NCBI GenBank assembly: GCA_963978895.1
Contig: OZ022242.1
Coordinates: 21,360,129 to 21,424,128, forward strand
Reading direction: 5' to 3'
Length of the DNA stretch: 64,000 bases
Source: Erpobdella octoculata
Taxonomy: Eukaryota; Annelida; Clitellata; Hirudinida; Erpobdellidae
The notes under the pieces were generated by a model. It was not told where the DNA came from. It was given only the letters and a program-made list of their open reading frames with translations, and did no database searches. This document shows, piece after piece, positions 12,354 through 24,300 of this stretch; the stretch's first letter is position 1, and every line of letters begins with the position of its first letter. The position numbers and the translations under genes are program-made.

Positions 12354-15300
12354 TCACATGAATTGCTTAAAAATCTGCTCAAACTTCATATTTTGCTCTT
12401 CAAGATTCCATGGTGGTAACCTTTTGCATTGTTGTATTGATGACTGACTGTTAACGTCGATAGTCCGCATGGTTTGGTTTTTTCCTAATTTTGACAGATT
12501 AGCTACTCTAGGAAAACTCATGATTTCATTAAGAGTTTCAACAAATAACGCATCGCTTTCGTCAGATTCTTCGTTCAAAATTTCTTCATTTGATTGAAAA
12601 CTATTGCTGACATTTACCTGCGCATAACTTTTAGTAGAAGAATACTGGTTGCGCACTGGAGATGTATTTTCGGCCATGTAAGGAACTTCTATTTGGGTAA
12701 TCCAATTTTGAGTTTTTGAATTTTGATTTGTGCTATAATCATGTTCATTCAGTCCCAACAAGATGACCTGATTATTTCTTGAAGAATTATCATTATTTTT
12801 TAAGTGAGACTGGTTCTCTACAGGAAGAGACAACTTCACTTCAGACAAAATGTCTAATTTTGCAATGATCTGTTCCAACAGCTCATTTGTAGACTTTTCA
12901 TTGGCCAATTCAGTTTTCTTGTTACTTGTTTCATCAATTTTGTTCAGCATTGAAAAGCGTGGTTGAAATTCCAGATGAATATCAGCGTTTGCCAATGCAG
13001 GATTAGATTTAATTGGCACAATCTGTTCTTTTTCATTTTCAAAAGCACTCGATTGGAGTGGTGGCGTTCTTGTACTGTGAAGACTCTCTTTTGTTATTAC
13101 TCCAATACTTTCACTTGGTCCGTTATTACCTGTGGGATTTGAAGTGCAAACAAATCTGACGTTGGCTGCTCTCTGATAGTTTCTTGACAGCAAACCTTTT
13201 ATAGCTTCGTCACTCATCAAGTTTTTTGAAGAATTATGGTACGTCAGTTTGTCAGTGGAACTTTGAACGGGAGCTGTTTCAACAAGATTGCAATTGAGAT
13301 TTTCATTTTTCATAAGTCCAACAGATTTTGTTAGATGAAAATTTTCTTGCTCCTGACCAGGTGTCGGTTTAGAGCAATATCTTTGATTACCTGAGATTTC
13401 AGAGTTTGCTTGTGGTTTTATTATAAAGCACTGGTCACCAATCTTGCGGCTTGAAAACCTTTTTGAAGAATTTTCTACCAATAAAGGTGCAAATGTATTT
13501 GTTCTTTCACTCCGAGATTTTGAAGTTTCAGTGCTCTCTTCATTTTGTTCACAATCACAACATGAACTTTCATCCGAGAATGATGATCCTTTTTCAGTTT
13601 GGATCTGAACATGGTTTGTTTTTAGTAAGTTTTTGGCTTTTCCAAGCGCGGAAGATTTCGAAGTGGAAACACATTTGCTAGTTGATTTTCTTGATGATTT
13701 GTTACCATCATCTAAAAATCTCAAATCAAGTTTTGGAATGAGGACGTTATTGTAGAAAAAAGGACTCGGAGAATTCGAATTTGAAGAAGGATATTTATGT
13801 TTATTTTCTAAAACATCGTGAATTGTGCGACGTTTTGAAGATTTGCTGCATTTCAAAGGACGTGAAGAAATTTTGTTCAATGATGATAGTCTTACTGATT
13901 TGGAATAGTGATGCAGTGATTCTGCACTTCTATTTGTCAAATTTTCTAATTTGTTATTTCGATTAGAGTTATTATTGCTATCCTTTTTAATTCTCGGCGT
14001 AACTGCTTCTGTGCCTATTCCTGCAGGACTTACCAATGATTTGTCGACGACTAAAGGCGATCGGTTTATATTGTTGTTTATACTTCTGTTATTTTTGTTC
14101 GAAGAAATATCATAATCATCATCACCATCATCATTGTCATCATGGTCTGGATCAAAAGAGCAAATTTCTTCAATTTCATTTAATTTTGAGATTACATCTA
14201 GAGAGTCATCGGCAACATTTATAACATACACTTTTTGATTTTTAGCTCGAGGTTTACTTTCTCTACTTGAAACACTGGTGTACCTCGATTCACTTCCGCT
14301 ATAATTGTGTGGTTTACTATTCTGAGCATCACCTCCTTTTTCGTTGCTGTTTCTACTACCGCGTTCTGTCGACATATCAATTGGAACGTTAATATCGTGA
14401 TCAAGCAGTTCAAATCGGGTTTTCAATTTTTTTAAAAGCACATGTCTTTTGTATTTGTCATCGTCCCATCTAGAGCTGCGCCTGCTCGAGCCAAAATGGC
14501 TGTAACATGTTTCATATGTTTCATCGACAAAATTGCTGTTATTAACTGCAGAAACGTAGCTTTGTGGTAAAATATACGGTGATAAAATTTGTCTTTTCAT
14601 ATTATTAGGTATGATATAATTACTCCGACCATCTTCCGTAGTGATGTTGCTAACTGGTTGATGGTAGCTATTTTCTAGTTGATGTAGCACGTGGTAGCCA
14701 CTTTCTAGTTGATATAGCTGATTGCAACTACTTTCAAGCTGATGTTGCATAGGAAAGCTATTTTCAGGGGGATGTTGCACAGGATAGCTATTTTCAGGCA
14801 GATGTTGCACAGGATAGCTATTTTCAAGCTGATGTGGCTGGTTACGGCCAATTTCAAACTGACGTGGCTGATTAAAGTTGTTTTCAAGCTGATTTGAGTG
14901 GTTATAGAAATTTTCAAGTTGATTTGGTTTATGATAACCGTCTTCAACTGGAGTTTTTGGGTGATAAGTTTGTTCATGTTCTTGTGGCTGCGGAAAATTT
15001 TTTTCAATTTCAGTTTTCCACGGAGAGTTGCTCTCGTAGCCATTCGACGGTGCGCAATAAACAGGATAACACGGCACAGGCTGACATTCATAATTTTGAG
15101 TAGAAGTGGATGAAAGTTTATCTGTTGGTTTCTTTTTATCTGGCAGTCGTGGTGGAAGACTTTTCAGAATTTGATGATGAAGGGGACAAGTATTTAGAAA
15201 ACTTTTTACAATGTCATCCTGTTTTCTGCAATATTGTTCTTGTGATTCTTCTTCTTGTTTACAAATAAATGAAGACTTTGTAACTCTTTCCTCAAATGGT

Positions 15301-15942
15301 TTTGTCGCTTCTGCATTTTTGGTGGACTTTTGTTTGGTCGAAAGGTTCTGACTTTCATCAGGGGTGGAACTTTTGTTATGCTCACTGTCCGATCTGTCAG
15401 ACTCTGATTTTGAAGATGTTGATTGCGAGGAAGTTGCAACTTGTTTTTCTTTTTCTGAAGTTTTTAATTGCTTTTTATAATTGTCGCTGACACTTGAATC
15501 ATCGGCTGCGGCTTTTTTTTGTTCAAGCTTACGTGACTCTTTCGCTTTAGGAGTTTTTTTGGGAAGTTTTTTGTCACCACAAACCTTTTTCGAACTCTTT
15601 TTTTGCAATCGATTGCTTTGTCTTTGCTCATCTTTAACGTTTTTTTTCTTGCATTTTACGTCGATTATATTTTCATCACTTTCACAAACAGAGCTTTCTT
15701 TTTCTTTATCTTCTTTATAACACTCGGTTTCAGATTGTTTTTCTGTTTGGCTGCACTTCACAGATAAAAGACTTCGTGCATTTACTTGGGTCTCACGATC
15801 TACCAAGTAAATAACCGACTTATTTTTACCATGATCGGAATTACCATAAAACTTCGCCACAGAGGTGTCTGGGATTTTTGGAAATTGCGTAAATTCTTCA
15901 AAATCGATATTTTTCCACAATTTTTGTCTTTTTGTTAAATAT
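12354..15942 (-). CDS. Long Ser/Asn/Lys-rich protein, terminal exon, unrecognised
   Basis: One open exon of about 1190 codons. The acceptor TATTTCAG at 15943 precedes an open frame reading YLTKRQKLWKNIDFEEF with no ATG, so at least one upstream exon with the start codon is missing from this model. The product is low-complexity and probably disordered: a Lys-rich basic segment near residues 90-135, a block of seven to ten tandem units of about 14 residues (HQLENSYP-like) encoded at roughly 14640-14945, an Asp-rich patch (DDNDDGDDDYD, near 14110-14150), several RS/KS-rich patches, and a C-terminus IFKQFM. No catalytic domain or membrane segment is visible. It could be a scaffold or nuclear/centrosomal protein; I do not assign a function. 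Confidence 0.8.
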
Positions 15943-16792
15943 CTGAAATAATTATAATTTCAACAAATTATAATATCTATTGAATTTTTCTAATAGAACG
16001 ATAATGTTAGATATGAACGTATTAGGTTAATTGATTGGTTTGTTTTATTTTTTATTGTTCACAAGAAGCACATTATCTTATCATGCAATGAGATATAGTA
16101 ACATTTATTTTTGGACTAACAACAACAGACGTTTTCACATCTGCTTTCAATCGATTGTATTTATATAGCGCTATTTCCGTGGCGTTCAACAGCGCTCGGG
16201 CATGAACTGATTAAACAGACAAGTTTTAAGTCCACGACGGAGAACAGTGAAAGAAGTAGGAAAAGAGTTTTATAAAAATGGAACAGAGTAGGAAAAAGAG
16301 CGTTTAGCAAAAGAATGCTTAACAGAAAATATACGAAAGTGATTTAAGAAAAGAAGATCGACGGAGGGATTTGGATTAAGTTAGTTAGGTATAGTGAAGG
16401 ACAGTTTTAATATAAAACATTAGTAAGCAAATTTTAAAAATCACCCTATATTTAAGAGGAAGCCAATGAAGAAGAACAAGGGATGAAGAGATATGAGAAA
16501 AGTAAGAGGTGCTTTGCTGAAAGGTGTCCTAATGGCGCTTAATGCTGCTTGCTTTATTTACCTGTTTTTCGTTTACAAATAAAAAGCTTCCTACGGCGTT
16601 CAGTGGTTTTATTCCTCTCAAAGTTATTCTGCCTTCTGCCTATTGATCTGGGTTTATGGGTAAGGTGGGAGTGGATACGGATCCGAAAAAAAAACAGGTA
16701 GAGGCCGTTTAAAATGAGTTTATAGCGTTTGAATACATTTCGTAATATTACAAAAAAATCATGAAACTATTTGAAATGAGCTGTTGATATAA
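15943..16792. other. Intergenic / upstream exon region
   Basis: Should contain the first exon(s) of the gene ending at 12354 and the 3' untranslated region of the thrombospondin-repeat gene; no convincing coding exon was found. TATATAGCGCTATTTCC near 16160 and GCGTTCAACAGCGCTCGGG near 16180 suggest an old SINE or MITE tail. TTTATT at 16553-16558 would be AATAAA on the minus strand. Confidence 0.35.
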
Positions 16793-17918
16793 TTACCGTC
16801 TGAAGAAAAAGAAAACGATGAAGCATCCTACTATCAGCATTATTGCAAGGCACAACCAAACAAACCAAAATCCTAAAATAGTGTTTGTTTTATTTTAACT
16901 AAATAAATGTGTTCAACAAATCTATGATTTAAATACTAATATATTAAAGTTGTGACCTTGCGAGCTGCATGTACGCAAATGACAAGCTGATATGTCCTTG
17001 TCTTCTGGACACAACTCTGCTGAATTCACTTTGCAAACACGTTCTCTCACTTTTATTCCTTCGCCACACGTGACACTGCAAGCTGACCATTGACCCCAAG
17101 TTGTCATATAGATTGATTCTGGAAATAATACGACGATTCAACGTAACCGCTGGCGTGATACGCGCATTAAAAGTAATACAAAGTTTCTAATGGTGACCTT
17201 CAGAATTAGTCTCAACAATCCGGCGTTAACCAAGAAATGCACTTGAAAATAGATAGGGACATAGGGTTTAAAGAAATGGCTCGAGCGTCACCTTACCTCT
17301 GCAAGCTACAGCACACTAACACAAATCTTACCGAATTTATTTAAAATGATAATACAAAAAGACATTCTGCAGACCTCCATCAATATTATAGTGATGATTT
17401 GGTTTTGGAGACTTCTCGAGACTTTTGTCCTCTTTTGGATACATCTCAGCCAGTACTTTTGCTCCAGTATCATCAACGAGATTGATCTCTTTCTTGAGTT
17501 CCTCCGCTGTTTTTCCTTTTTTATTCAAAGCATTTATATCTTTGTTAATTTCCAACAATTCGTCTGCAATTTTCAGTTGAGTTGTAATGGGGTGGGTCGA
17601 CTGCCATGTAGTGAGGTGATCCAACCTACCCGGCTTTTCCGTCATTGATATTATTAAACCTACCCCCAACGGGTTTTCTAACTTTTTCATAATGTAATCA
17701 TTGAAGGACTTTTCGTCGTCATGCAAGATGTCATAAAAACTTTCGCTTTTGTAAATGTTACGGGGAAATCCATGTCTCTTATAGCCTGACTTGAAATTGT
17801 TAATTGTTTGACGATCCGATTTGTGCAGTAGACTCCTCTTAGCAGGCAAATGACCGTTCTTTTCATGATAGCTTGAAACAATTATAATTATGAAAAAAAA
17901 TATAGTGATTTTTAACAT
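16793..17918 (-). CDS. Type I membrane protein with one thrombospondin type 1 repeat
   Basis: Three exons: 17375-17918, 16957-17118, 16793-16872; donors GTCTGC and GTCACA, acceptors TTTCCAG and ATTTTAG, both introns phase 1, total 261 residues. Residues 1-16 (MLKITIFFFIIIIVSS) are a signal peptide. Residues 17-180 are a charged ectodomain with no family I recognise. Exon 2 encodes a TSR: TWGQWSACSVTCGEGIKVRE with the Trp, the CSVTCG motif, further Cys (VCKV, LCPE, ACHLRTC) and the Arg layer. Exon 3 gives a membrane helix (WFVWLCLAIMLIVGCFIVFF) and a two-Arg stop-transfer end. It would sit on the cell surface with an almost absent cytoplasmic tail. The TSR as its own phase-1 exon is the usual arrangement for this module. 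Confidence 0.8.
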
Positions 17919-18810
17919 CGTTAAGTGTTTTTAAAAGCAAAAGTTGAAACTCAAGAATTAGATTTTTTAGCCATTTTTAAGTTTAAATTGAAATTAATTT
18001 TGTAAGCTACAAAGCATCAAATATCTATTTTAAATTAAATGACATAACGGTAAAACGTAATCCGCTTTGAAACCGTTCCAAGTCAAGTTTACAAAATTAA
18101 ACAAAATAACGTGTTTAAAAGTAAACAACATTGTGCTGTGTTGTGTTCAAAAAGATTCATACAAAAATTAAAGATACAATTCAACATGAAATAAAATAAA
18201 CAATATAATTTTCGATTATGTTATGTCAAAAAGCAAACAGTAATTAATCAAATTGAGTAGTTATAAGTACTTATAAACTTTGACTTAATTAGCAAGTACT
18301 TTTTCGTCCATTATTGGCGCCACTAACTTAGGGGAGCAAAAATGCTTGTGGCGACAAGATAGAAAAACAGTGCTTCATCCATACCCCTTTACTTTGGGGA
18401 AAATTTGAAAACTAGGAGGGCGTCAAAATGTTTCAAAAACCCACACATTTTAAAATTGTCTGAAACAGAAAACCGAGTGAATTTTTCACTCCAAAAAGAG
18501 CTGATGACCAAGGGGTGGGTAGTCAGATGTACTTTCTCTAAATAATTATTTTTCCAAAATTAATTTATTAATATGTAAAGTTTTGGAGAATTTTATACTT
18601 TTGGAAGAGAAAAATTTCTCTTCTAAGGCATCTGGATAAAAATTCTATTTGCCTTTTATACTGAATATTGAAGCTATGGTTTAAGTATCTATGGTAGCAA
18701 TGGTTTAATCAGTTTTTGTTATGTTTTACCGAAAGTAAAAAATTCCCAATAATGTGTGACGTTATTTATGCACAGGTCATGGCAGTTGACGTATTCAAAT
18801 AGTTTTACAA
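17919..18810. other. Intergenic, nothing recognised
   Basis: AT-rich region upstream of the thrombospondin-repeat gene, probably with its promoter. No repeat ends or coding similarity recognised. Confidence 0.4.
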
Positions 18811-18942
18811 AATTGGACCAGGGGCGCAACTAGCAAAAAATAGTGGGGGCTCAAGTTTGAAAAGAAAAAAAAAACCTGCCACAAGGCGAAAATTTTTTGA
18901 AACTGTTCAAATCAAAACTACCAATTATCTATATAAATATAT

Positions 18943-19125
18943 TGTTGTAAAATCGTCAAATCGTATTACAGGTCCAGAAGAATGGTTTTGTAGTTTATTG
19001 GGTGATAATAAATAAAGCTTGATTAATGCTACTTACACCTTCTAATATAATCAATGTTAATAAAAATATTTGTCGGGATATCAATAGATGGGAAAAGTGA
19101 AATCAGTACCATAGATATAACACTA
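18943..19125 (-). repeat. LTR of gag-only element copy A
   Basis: Aligned by eye with the LTRs at 21012-21123 and 22217-22353: shared words AATCGTATKWCRGG, AGAATGGTTTTG and AATAAAGCTT-like. It lies directly after the polypurine stretch AAGAAGGGGG that follows the gag stop of copy A, so it is a 3' LTR. It is diverged. Confidence 0.55.
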
Positions 19126-19133
19126 CCCCCTTC

Positions 19134-19707
19134 TTAATCCTGTTCGTCCCGAACAGCATAGTCGCTTTTGGGAAATGTGACTCGGCCACAAAAACAAAAT
19201 ACCTTGATTTTCATTCGTGGCCTTGACCGCAATTCGCAAACAACATGGTCAAGTCTCTTGACCGTTTGACGCAGTTTCTTCCCGTCCTTCTTTGGCTCAT
19301 CAACAGAGTCTTTCTTTGGCTCATCAACAGAGTCTTTTTTTGGCTCATCAACAGAGTCTTTCTTTGGCTCATCGACAGAGTCTTTCTTTGGCTCATCAAT
19401 AGAATCTTTTTTTGGCTCATCAACAGAGTCTTTTTTTGGCTCATCAACAGAGTCTTTCTTTGGCTCATCAACAAAATCTTCCTTTTGCTCATCAACAGAG
19501 TCTTTCTTTGGCTCATCAACAGAGTCTTTTTTTGGCTCATCAACAGAGTCTTTCTTTGGCTCATCAACAGAGTCTTTCTTTGGCTCATCGTCGCCATTTC
19601 TGCACAGTTCATCACAGCCTTTTTGCATGCCTTGTCCTGAACATCTTTGCATGGTTTATCGGAATTGTCTGCTTTTTCTTCTTCCTTCACATCTTTTAGA
19701 TCTTTCT
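19134..19707 (-). pseudogene. gag of LTR element copy A, 5' truncated, repeat-expanded
   Basis: The C-terminal third of the gag-like protein seen complete at 21138-22184: KADNSDKPCKDVQD, then about twelve tandem 8-residue units KKDSVDEP (24 bp each), then LDHVVCELRS and the shared end AVRDEQ. The intact copy has only one or two such units, so the array expanded here. The 5' side is cut at about 19707, near a Helitron end. One frame change separates the two halves. Confidence 0.7.
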
Positions 19708-19734
19708 CAAGAAACTCCCGACATGTTTCAATAC

Positions 19735-19925
19735 TAACAGATTACGCATTGTATATTCTTCGAAATAAAGCAATCCAGGCCGAATTTTTCAAAACCCTTT
19801 CTTAGTGACCACCTAAGACTTAAGAAAAAAATATGTCTAAAATTTCATTACAATCCGTTCAGTGGTTTTTGTGATTTCATGATGAGTCAGTCAGTCAGTA
19901 GTATTTGAGTTATATATATATAGAT
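19735..19925 (-). mobile_element. Helitron family C, 5' end fragment
   Basis: On the minus strand it starts TCTATATATATATAACTC, then CTACTGACTGACTGACTC, ATCCAGGCC... -type body shared with the copy at 22.5 kb (GGTTTTGAAAAATTCGGCC, GAAGAATATACAATGCG). 5' part only. Confidence 0.6.
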
Positions 19926-19929
19926 TATA

Positions 19930-20724
19930 TTATGTATGTAAGTATGTCTTTTATGCATTGCTACACCATTCATCCGATTGCAATGCAATTTTCACACAAG
20001 CTTAAGCGCAATAGGAGAAGGTTTTGTGAAAAAAAATTGAAATCGGGCAAAAAATAAGCGGAGGGGCCAAAACACCTTTCCAGGCCAAAAGTGTTTATGT
20101 ACGACCATCAAAAGTAATTGTGTAATAAAATTCAAAGTTAGTTTATGTAACAACATTTGAAGGCTTCAAGCAACTTTTAGCCAGTTTTAGCAAATCTATT
20201 TTACGTTTTGAAGGACTAAAAGAAGTTAGGAAAGAATGTAAAAGAGAAAATGAGCGGGAACGGGAGAGCAAGCGGGAACGGGAAAGCAAGCGTGAGCAGG
20301 AACGGGAAATCGACCGGGAGCGGAAAAGCGACCGAGAGCGGAAAAGCGACCGGGAGCGGAAAAGCGACCGGGAGCGGAAAAGCGACCGGGAGCGGAAAAG
20401 CGACCGGGAGCGGAAAAGCGACCGGGAGCGGAAAAGCGACCAGGAGCGGAAAAGCGACCAGGAGCGGAAAAGCGACCGGAAACGGAAAAGCAACGGGAGC
20501 GGAAAAGCGATCGGGAACGGAAAAGCGACCGGGAGCAGAGAAGCAACAGGGAACGAGAAAGCGACCGGGAGCGGGAAAGCAACAGGGAACGGGAAAGCGA
20601 CCGGGAGCGGAAAAGCGACCGGGAACGGGAGAACGAGCGGGAGCGGGGAAGGAAACGGGAGTGAGAGAGACAAACATTAGACAAACCTCTAAAAACCCCG
20701 GGCAACGCTGGGTACCCCCGCTGG
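19930..20724 (+). mobile_element. Helitron family B, copy 4 (complete)
   Basis: Longest family B copy. It has the 5' body (TTTATGCATTGCTACACC, ATCCGATTGCAATG, CACACAAGC), the word TTTTAGCAAATCTATTTTACG, an array of 18-bp units such as GACCGGGAGCGGAAAAGC at about 20300-20600, and the 3' hairpin CCCGGGCAACGCTGGG followed by CTGG at 20721-20724 (CTRRT type). The open frames across the array are repeat artefacts. Confidence 0.7.
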
Positions 20725-20744
20725 TAATTAATAAAGAATTAAAG

Positions 20745-21011
<267 letters not shown>

Positions 21012-21123
21012 CCGGGTTCAATAGAATGGTTTTGCAGTTTTATTGGAAAATAATTAATGAAGCTTAATAAATCCTAATAATCTCTATCAATGGGAAACTG
21101 ATCGTAAAATCATCGATTTTACA
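21012..21123 (-). repeat. 3' LTR of copy B (truncated)
   Basis: Begins TGTAAAATCGATGATTTTAC as the 5' LTR does and stays close to it for about 110 bp, then passes into the ATT tract before the expected GATATCGTAACA end. Confidence 0.7.
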
Positions 21124-21137
21124 TGATTATCCCCTTC
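21124..21137 (-). other. Polypurine tract of copy B
   Basis: GAAGGGGATAATCA directly after the gag stop codon (TAA) and directly before the LTR start; position expected for the plus-strand primer. Confidence 0.6.
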
Positions 21138-22184
21138 TTAATTCTGTTCGTCCCGAACAGCATAGTTGCTTTTGAGAAATGCGACTCGGCCACAAACACA
21201 AAGTAACTTGATCTTTACTCGTGGCTTTGACCGCAATTCGCAAACAACATGGTCAAGTATCTTGACCGTTTGATGCAGTTTCTTCCAGTCCTTCTTTGGC
21301 TCATCAACAGAGTCTTTCTTTGGCTCATCGTCGCCATATCTGCACGGTTCATCACAGCCTTTTTTGCATGCCTCGTCCTGAACATCTTTGCACGGTTTAT
21401 CGGAATTGTCTGCTTTTTCTTCTTCCTTCACATCTTTTAGATCTTTTTCAAGAAACTCTTCAAAAGGTTTTTCGAGAACACGTTCCATAAATCCCTTCAT
21501 CAAACTGTTATTTGATTTTACAGAACCGTCGCTGTATGGGTAAAAGCCATAGTTGTTATTGCCATTATTATAATCGTCATCGTCACTTTCATCCTCATCG
21601 TTTTGCATTTCGTTTTCGACATTCTTCTCATCTTCTTTAGTTTTGTTTTCGACGTCCAAACCGACTGTCTCACTTTCACCATCTTTGCTTGGTTCATCTT
21701 GAGCATCTTTGCAAGGTTCATTATCATGACCGTCTTTGACAGGCACATAATCATGACCATCTTTGACAGGCTCATCATCATGACCATCTTTGCATGGTTC
21801 ATTTTGAACATCTTTGCATGGTTCATCTTGCACATCTTTGCAAGGCTTATCACCATGACCATTCTTGCATGGTTCATCTTGACCGTCTTTTTTGTTTCCG
21901 CAATTGTTTGTGTCACCATTGAGGAGTTCAAGAAATTTCTTCATTTCCTGCTGTGCTGCTCTGTTTTGCTCCTGTGCTGCTCTGTATTCTTCCGCCATTT
22001 TGTTCAGAGCCTTCATTAATTCATTTTCGGTTTCGAACTCATACTCTTCTGGGTCAAACCCACTGTTTTCAAATGACATCCGGAGGCGGTCCACGAGCTC
22101 ATACTTTCTTCCTTTATCACTGAGCTCTTGTTTTCTAAGTTCCCGCCTCAACTCGAGTATCAAGAGCTCATCCAATGCTTTCAA
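21138..22184 (-). CDS. Gag-like protein with N-terminal SAP-like domain
   Basis: Open frame of about 348 codons. Residues 1-45 (LRRELRKQELSDKGRKYELV and on) form a SAP-like helix-extension-helix as found at the start of many Ty3/gypsy gag proteins in invertebrates. Then an acidic linker, a Gln/Ala helix (EYRAAQEQNRAAQQEMKKFL), Cys/Lys/Asp repeats (DGHDDEPVK, DVQDEPCK-like, 8-9 residues), an Asp-rich run, and a basic C-terminus ending AVRDEQN. No zinc knuckle of CCHC type is seen. There is no ATG at the start: the codon that is ATG in the relic at 24.15 kb is ATT here (22188-22190), so either the start was lost or a non-AUG start is used. Confidence 0.65.
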   Translation of the reverse strand: MKALDELLILELRRELRKQELSDKGRKYELVDRLRMSFENSGFDPEEYEFETENELMKALNKMAEEYRAAQEQNRAAQQEMKKFLELLNGDTNNCGNKKDGQDEPCKNGHGDKPCKDVQDEPCKDVQNEPCKDGHDDEPVKDGHDYVPVKDGHDNEPCKDAQDEPSKDGESETVGLDVENKTKEDEKNVENEMQNDEDESDDDDYNNGNNNYGFYPYSDGSVKSNNSLMKGFMERVLEKPFEEFLEKDLKDVKEEEKADNSDKPCKDVQDEACKKGCDEPCRYGDDEPKKDSVDEPKKDWKKLHQTVKILDHVVCELRSKPRVKIKLLCVCGRVAFLKSNYAVRDEQN

Positions 22185-22198
22185 AACAATTCTTGAAA

Positions 22199-22216
22199 TC
22201 CCAATTCTGACACCAA
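22199..22216 (-). other. Primer binding site of copy B
   Basis: TTGGTGTCAGAATTGGGA follows the LTR end at once, beginning TTGG as a site complementary to a tRNA 3' CCA end does. The third copy has TTTGGTGCCAAAAGTGGGA at the same place. I cannot name the tRNA by eye. Confidence 0.6.
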
Positions 22217-22353
22217 TGTTACGATATCACCAAATCGTATGTCGGGCTGAATAGAATGGTTTTGCAGTATATTGAAAAAAAAATTAATGAAGCTTAATAA
22301 ATCCTATTAATCTCTATCAATGGGAAACTGATCGTAAAATCATCGATTTTACA
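22217..22353 (-). repeat. 5' LTR of copy B
   Basis: 137 bp, TG...CA ends, containing TATTAAGCTTCATTAAT and ATTCTATTCAGCCCG. Unusually short for an LTR with its own promoter. Confidence 0.7.
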
Positions 22354-22413
22354 TGAATATATATATAAAATATATGTTTACGTTGTTACCGGCGAAGCGA
22401 TGGCTGACACGAA

Positions 22414-23290
<877 letters not shown>

Positions 23291-23294
23291 TGAA

Positions 23295-23525
23295 ACGCGT
23301 CGGGGGTGCGTAATAAAATTCAAATCGGTATTTACGTAATAGAATTCAAATTTAGTTTACGTAACAACGTTTAAAGGCTTCAAGCAAGTATTAGCCAGTT
23401 TTAGCAAATCTATTTTACGTTTTATGGGCTAAAAGAAGTTAGGAAAGAAGTAAAAAGAGAAAATGAGCGCGAGAACGGGAATGGGGGAGCAAGCGTAAGC
23501 GAGAACGGGAGAGCAAGCGCCTGAA
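23295..23525 (+). mobile_element. Helitron family B, copy 5 (partial)
   Basis: Shares AGGCTTCAAGCAAGTATTAG, TTTTAGCAAATCTATTTTAC and the purine-rich GAGAACGGGAGAGCAAGCG repeat start with copy 4. It breaks off after about 60 bp of minisatellite; no 3' end. Confidence 0.6.
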
Positions 23526-24119
23526 TTATCGAGATATAAACGGCTTAACTCAAAAGCATTTCTTTAACAAATTTATTTTTTATCTTTACTTGTTTTGTAT
23601 TTGTAATAATTTATTATTGATAGAATATATTGTGTGCCTAGGGCATATTGAAAAACCCCTACCCCCACCCCACCCAAAATAAACTCATGATATTTGGATA
23701 AGTTACAGGGTCTTCCGATTTGGGCATAAGCCCCCCTGTCCCCTGGTTGCGCCCCTGAACTGGACTAATGCTAGAAATTATGAATGCACTTAAAAATAAA
23801 ATATTTATTTGCAAAAATATATAAAACTGAGCTTTTTTGGTTTTTAAACGTCTAATCACGCCATGATAAATGATTTATATAAACAACTGCAAATACTGGG
23901 GATGTACGGACGCCGGACCTTCCACTTTCGCTGTAAGAAAAACCCAATAATTAAACACTTCACAGACAATTGCATGGTCCGAACCAGAGTTGTCCATGGG
24001 TGAAATTTTTTTTTCCTTCATTTTTGTCCATTTTTTCTCAAATACCTAACAGCTGATTTTTTGCGAGTTAATGTTGATGTAAATACAAAAGCAAGTGAGC
24101 ATGCCGTATTTAGATGTCT

Positions 24120-24300
24120 ATCGACAGTGTATGGATCAAGAGCTTATCCAATGTTTTCAAAACCATTCTTTTAAATCCCACTTTTGGCACCAAATGTTTT
24201 GATATCACCAATCATATACGGGGTTTCTGGAATGGTTTTGTAGTTTATTGAAAGATAATGAAATAATTAATGGTATATATTTGCATATATGTGTCTTTTT
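24120..24300 (-). pseudogene. Relic of gag-only element copy C (LTR, PBS, gag start)
   Basis: On the minus strand: LTR end GGTGATATCAAAACA at 24195, primer site TTTGGTGCCAAAAGTGGGA, then ATGGTTTTGAAAACATTGG, reading MVLKTLDKLLI, the same gag start as copy B but with ATG kept. It breaks off after about 12 codons. It lies outside the 18.8-23.8 kb element. Confidence 0.65.

Larger units (their letters stand above)
21012..22353 (-). mobile_element. Gag-only LTR retrotransposon copy B
   Basis: Short element of about 1.35 kb on the minus strand: 5' LTR 22217-22353 (137 bp, starting TGTAAAATC and ending GTAACA), primer-binding-like site, one gag-like frame, polypurine tract, and a 3' LTR (about 21012-21123) whose end is lost in the ATT array. 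No protease, reverse transcriptase or integrase is present, nor room for them, so it must borrow them. It resembles the terminal-repeat retrotransposons with gag (TR-GAG) known from plants in plan, though not necessarily in descent. Confidence 0.7.

Noticed and set aside
14036..14224. His-rich plus-strand frame (HHHHHH)
   Set aside because: Antisense of the Asp-rich patch of the long minus-strand exon.
19245..19640. Leu/Ile-rich plus-strand frame that looks like a membrane protein
   Set aside because: Mirror frame of the KKDSVDEP array of the gag relic on the other strand.
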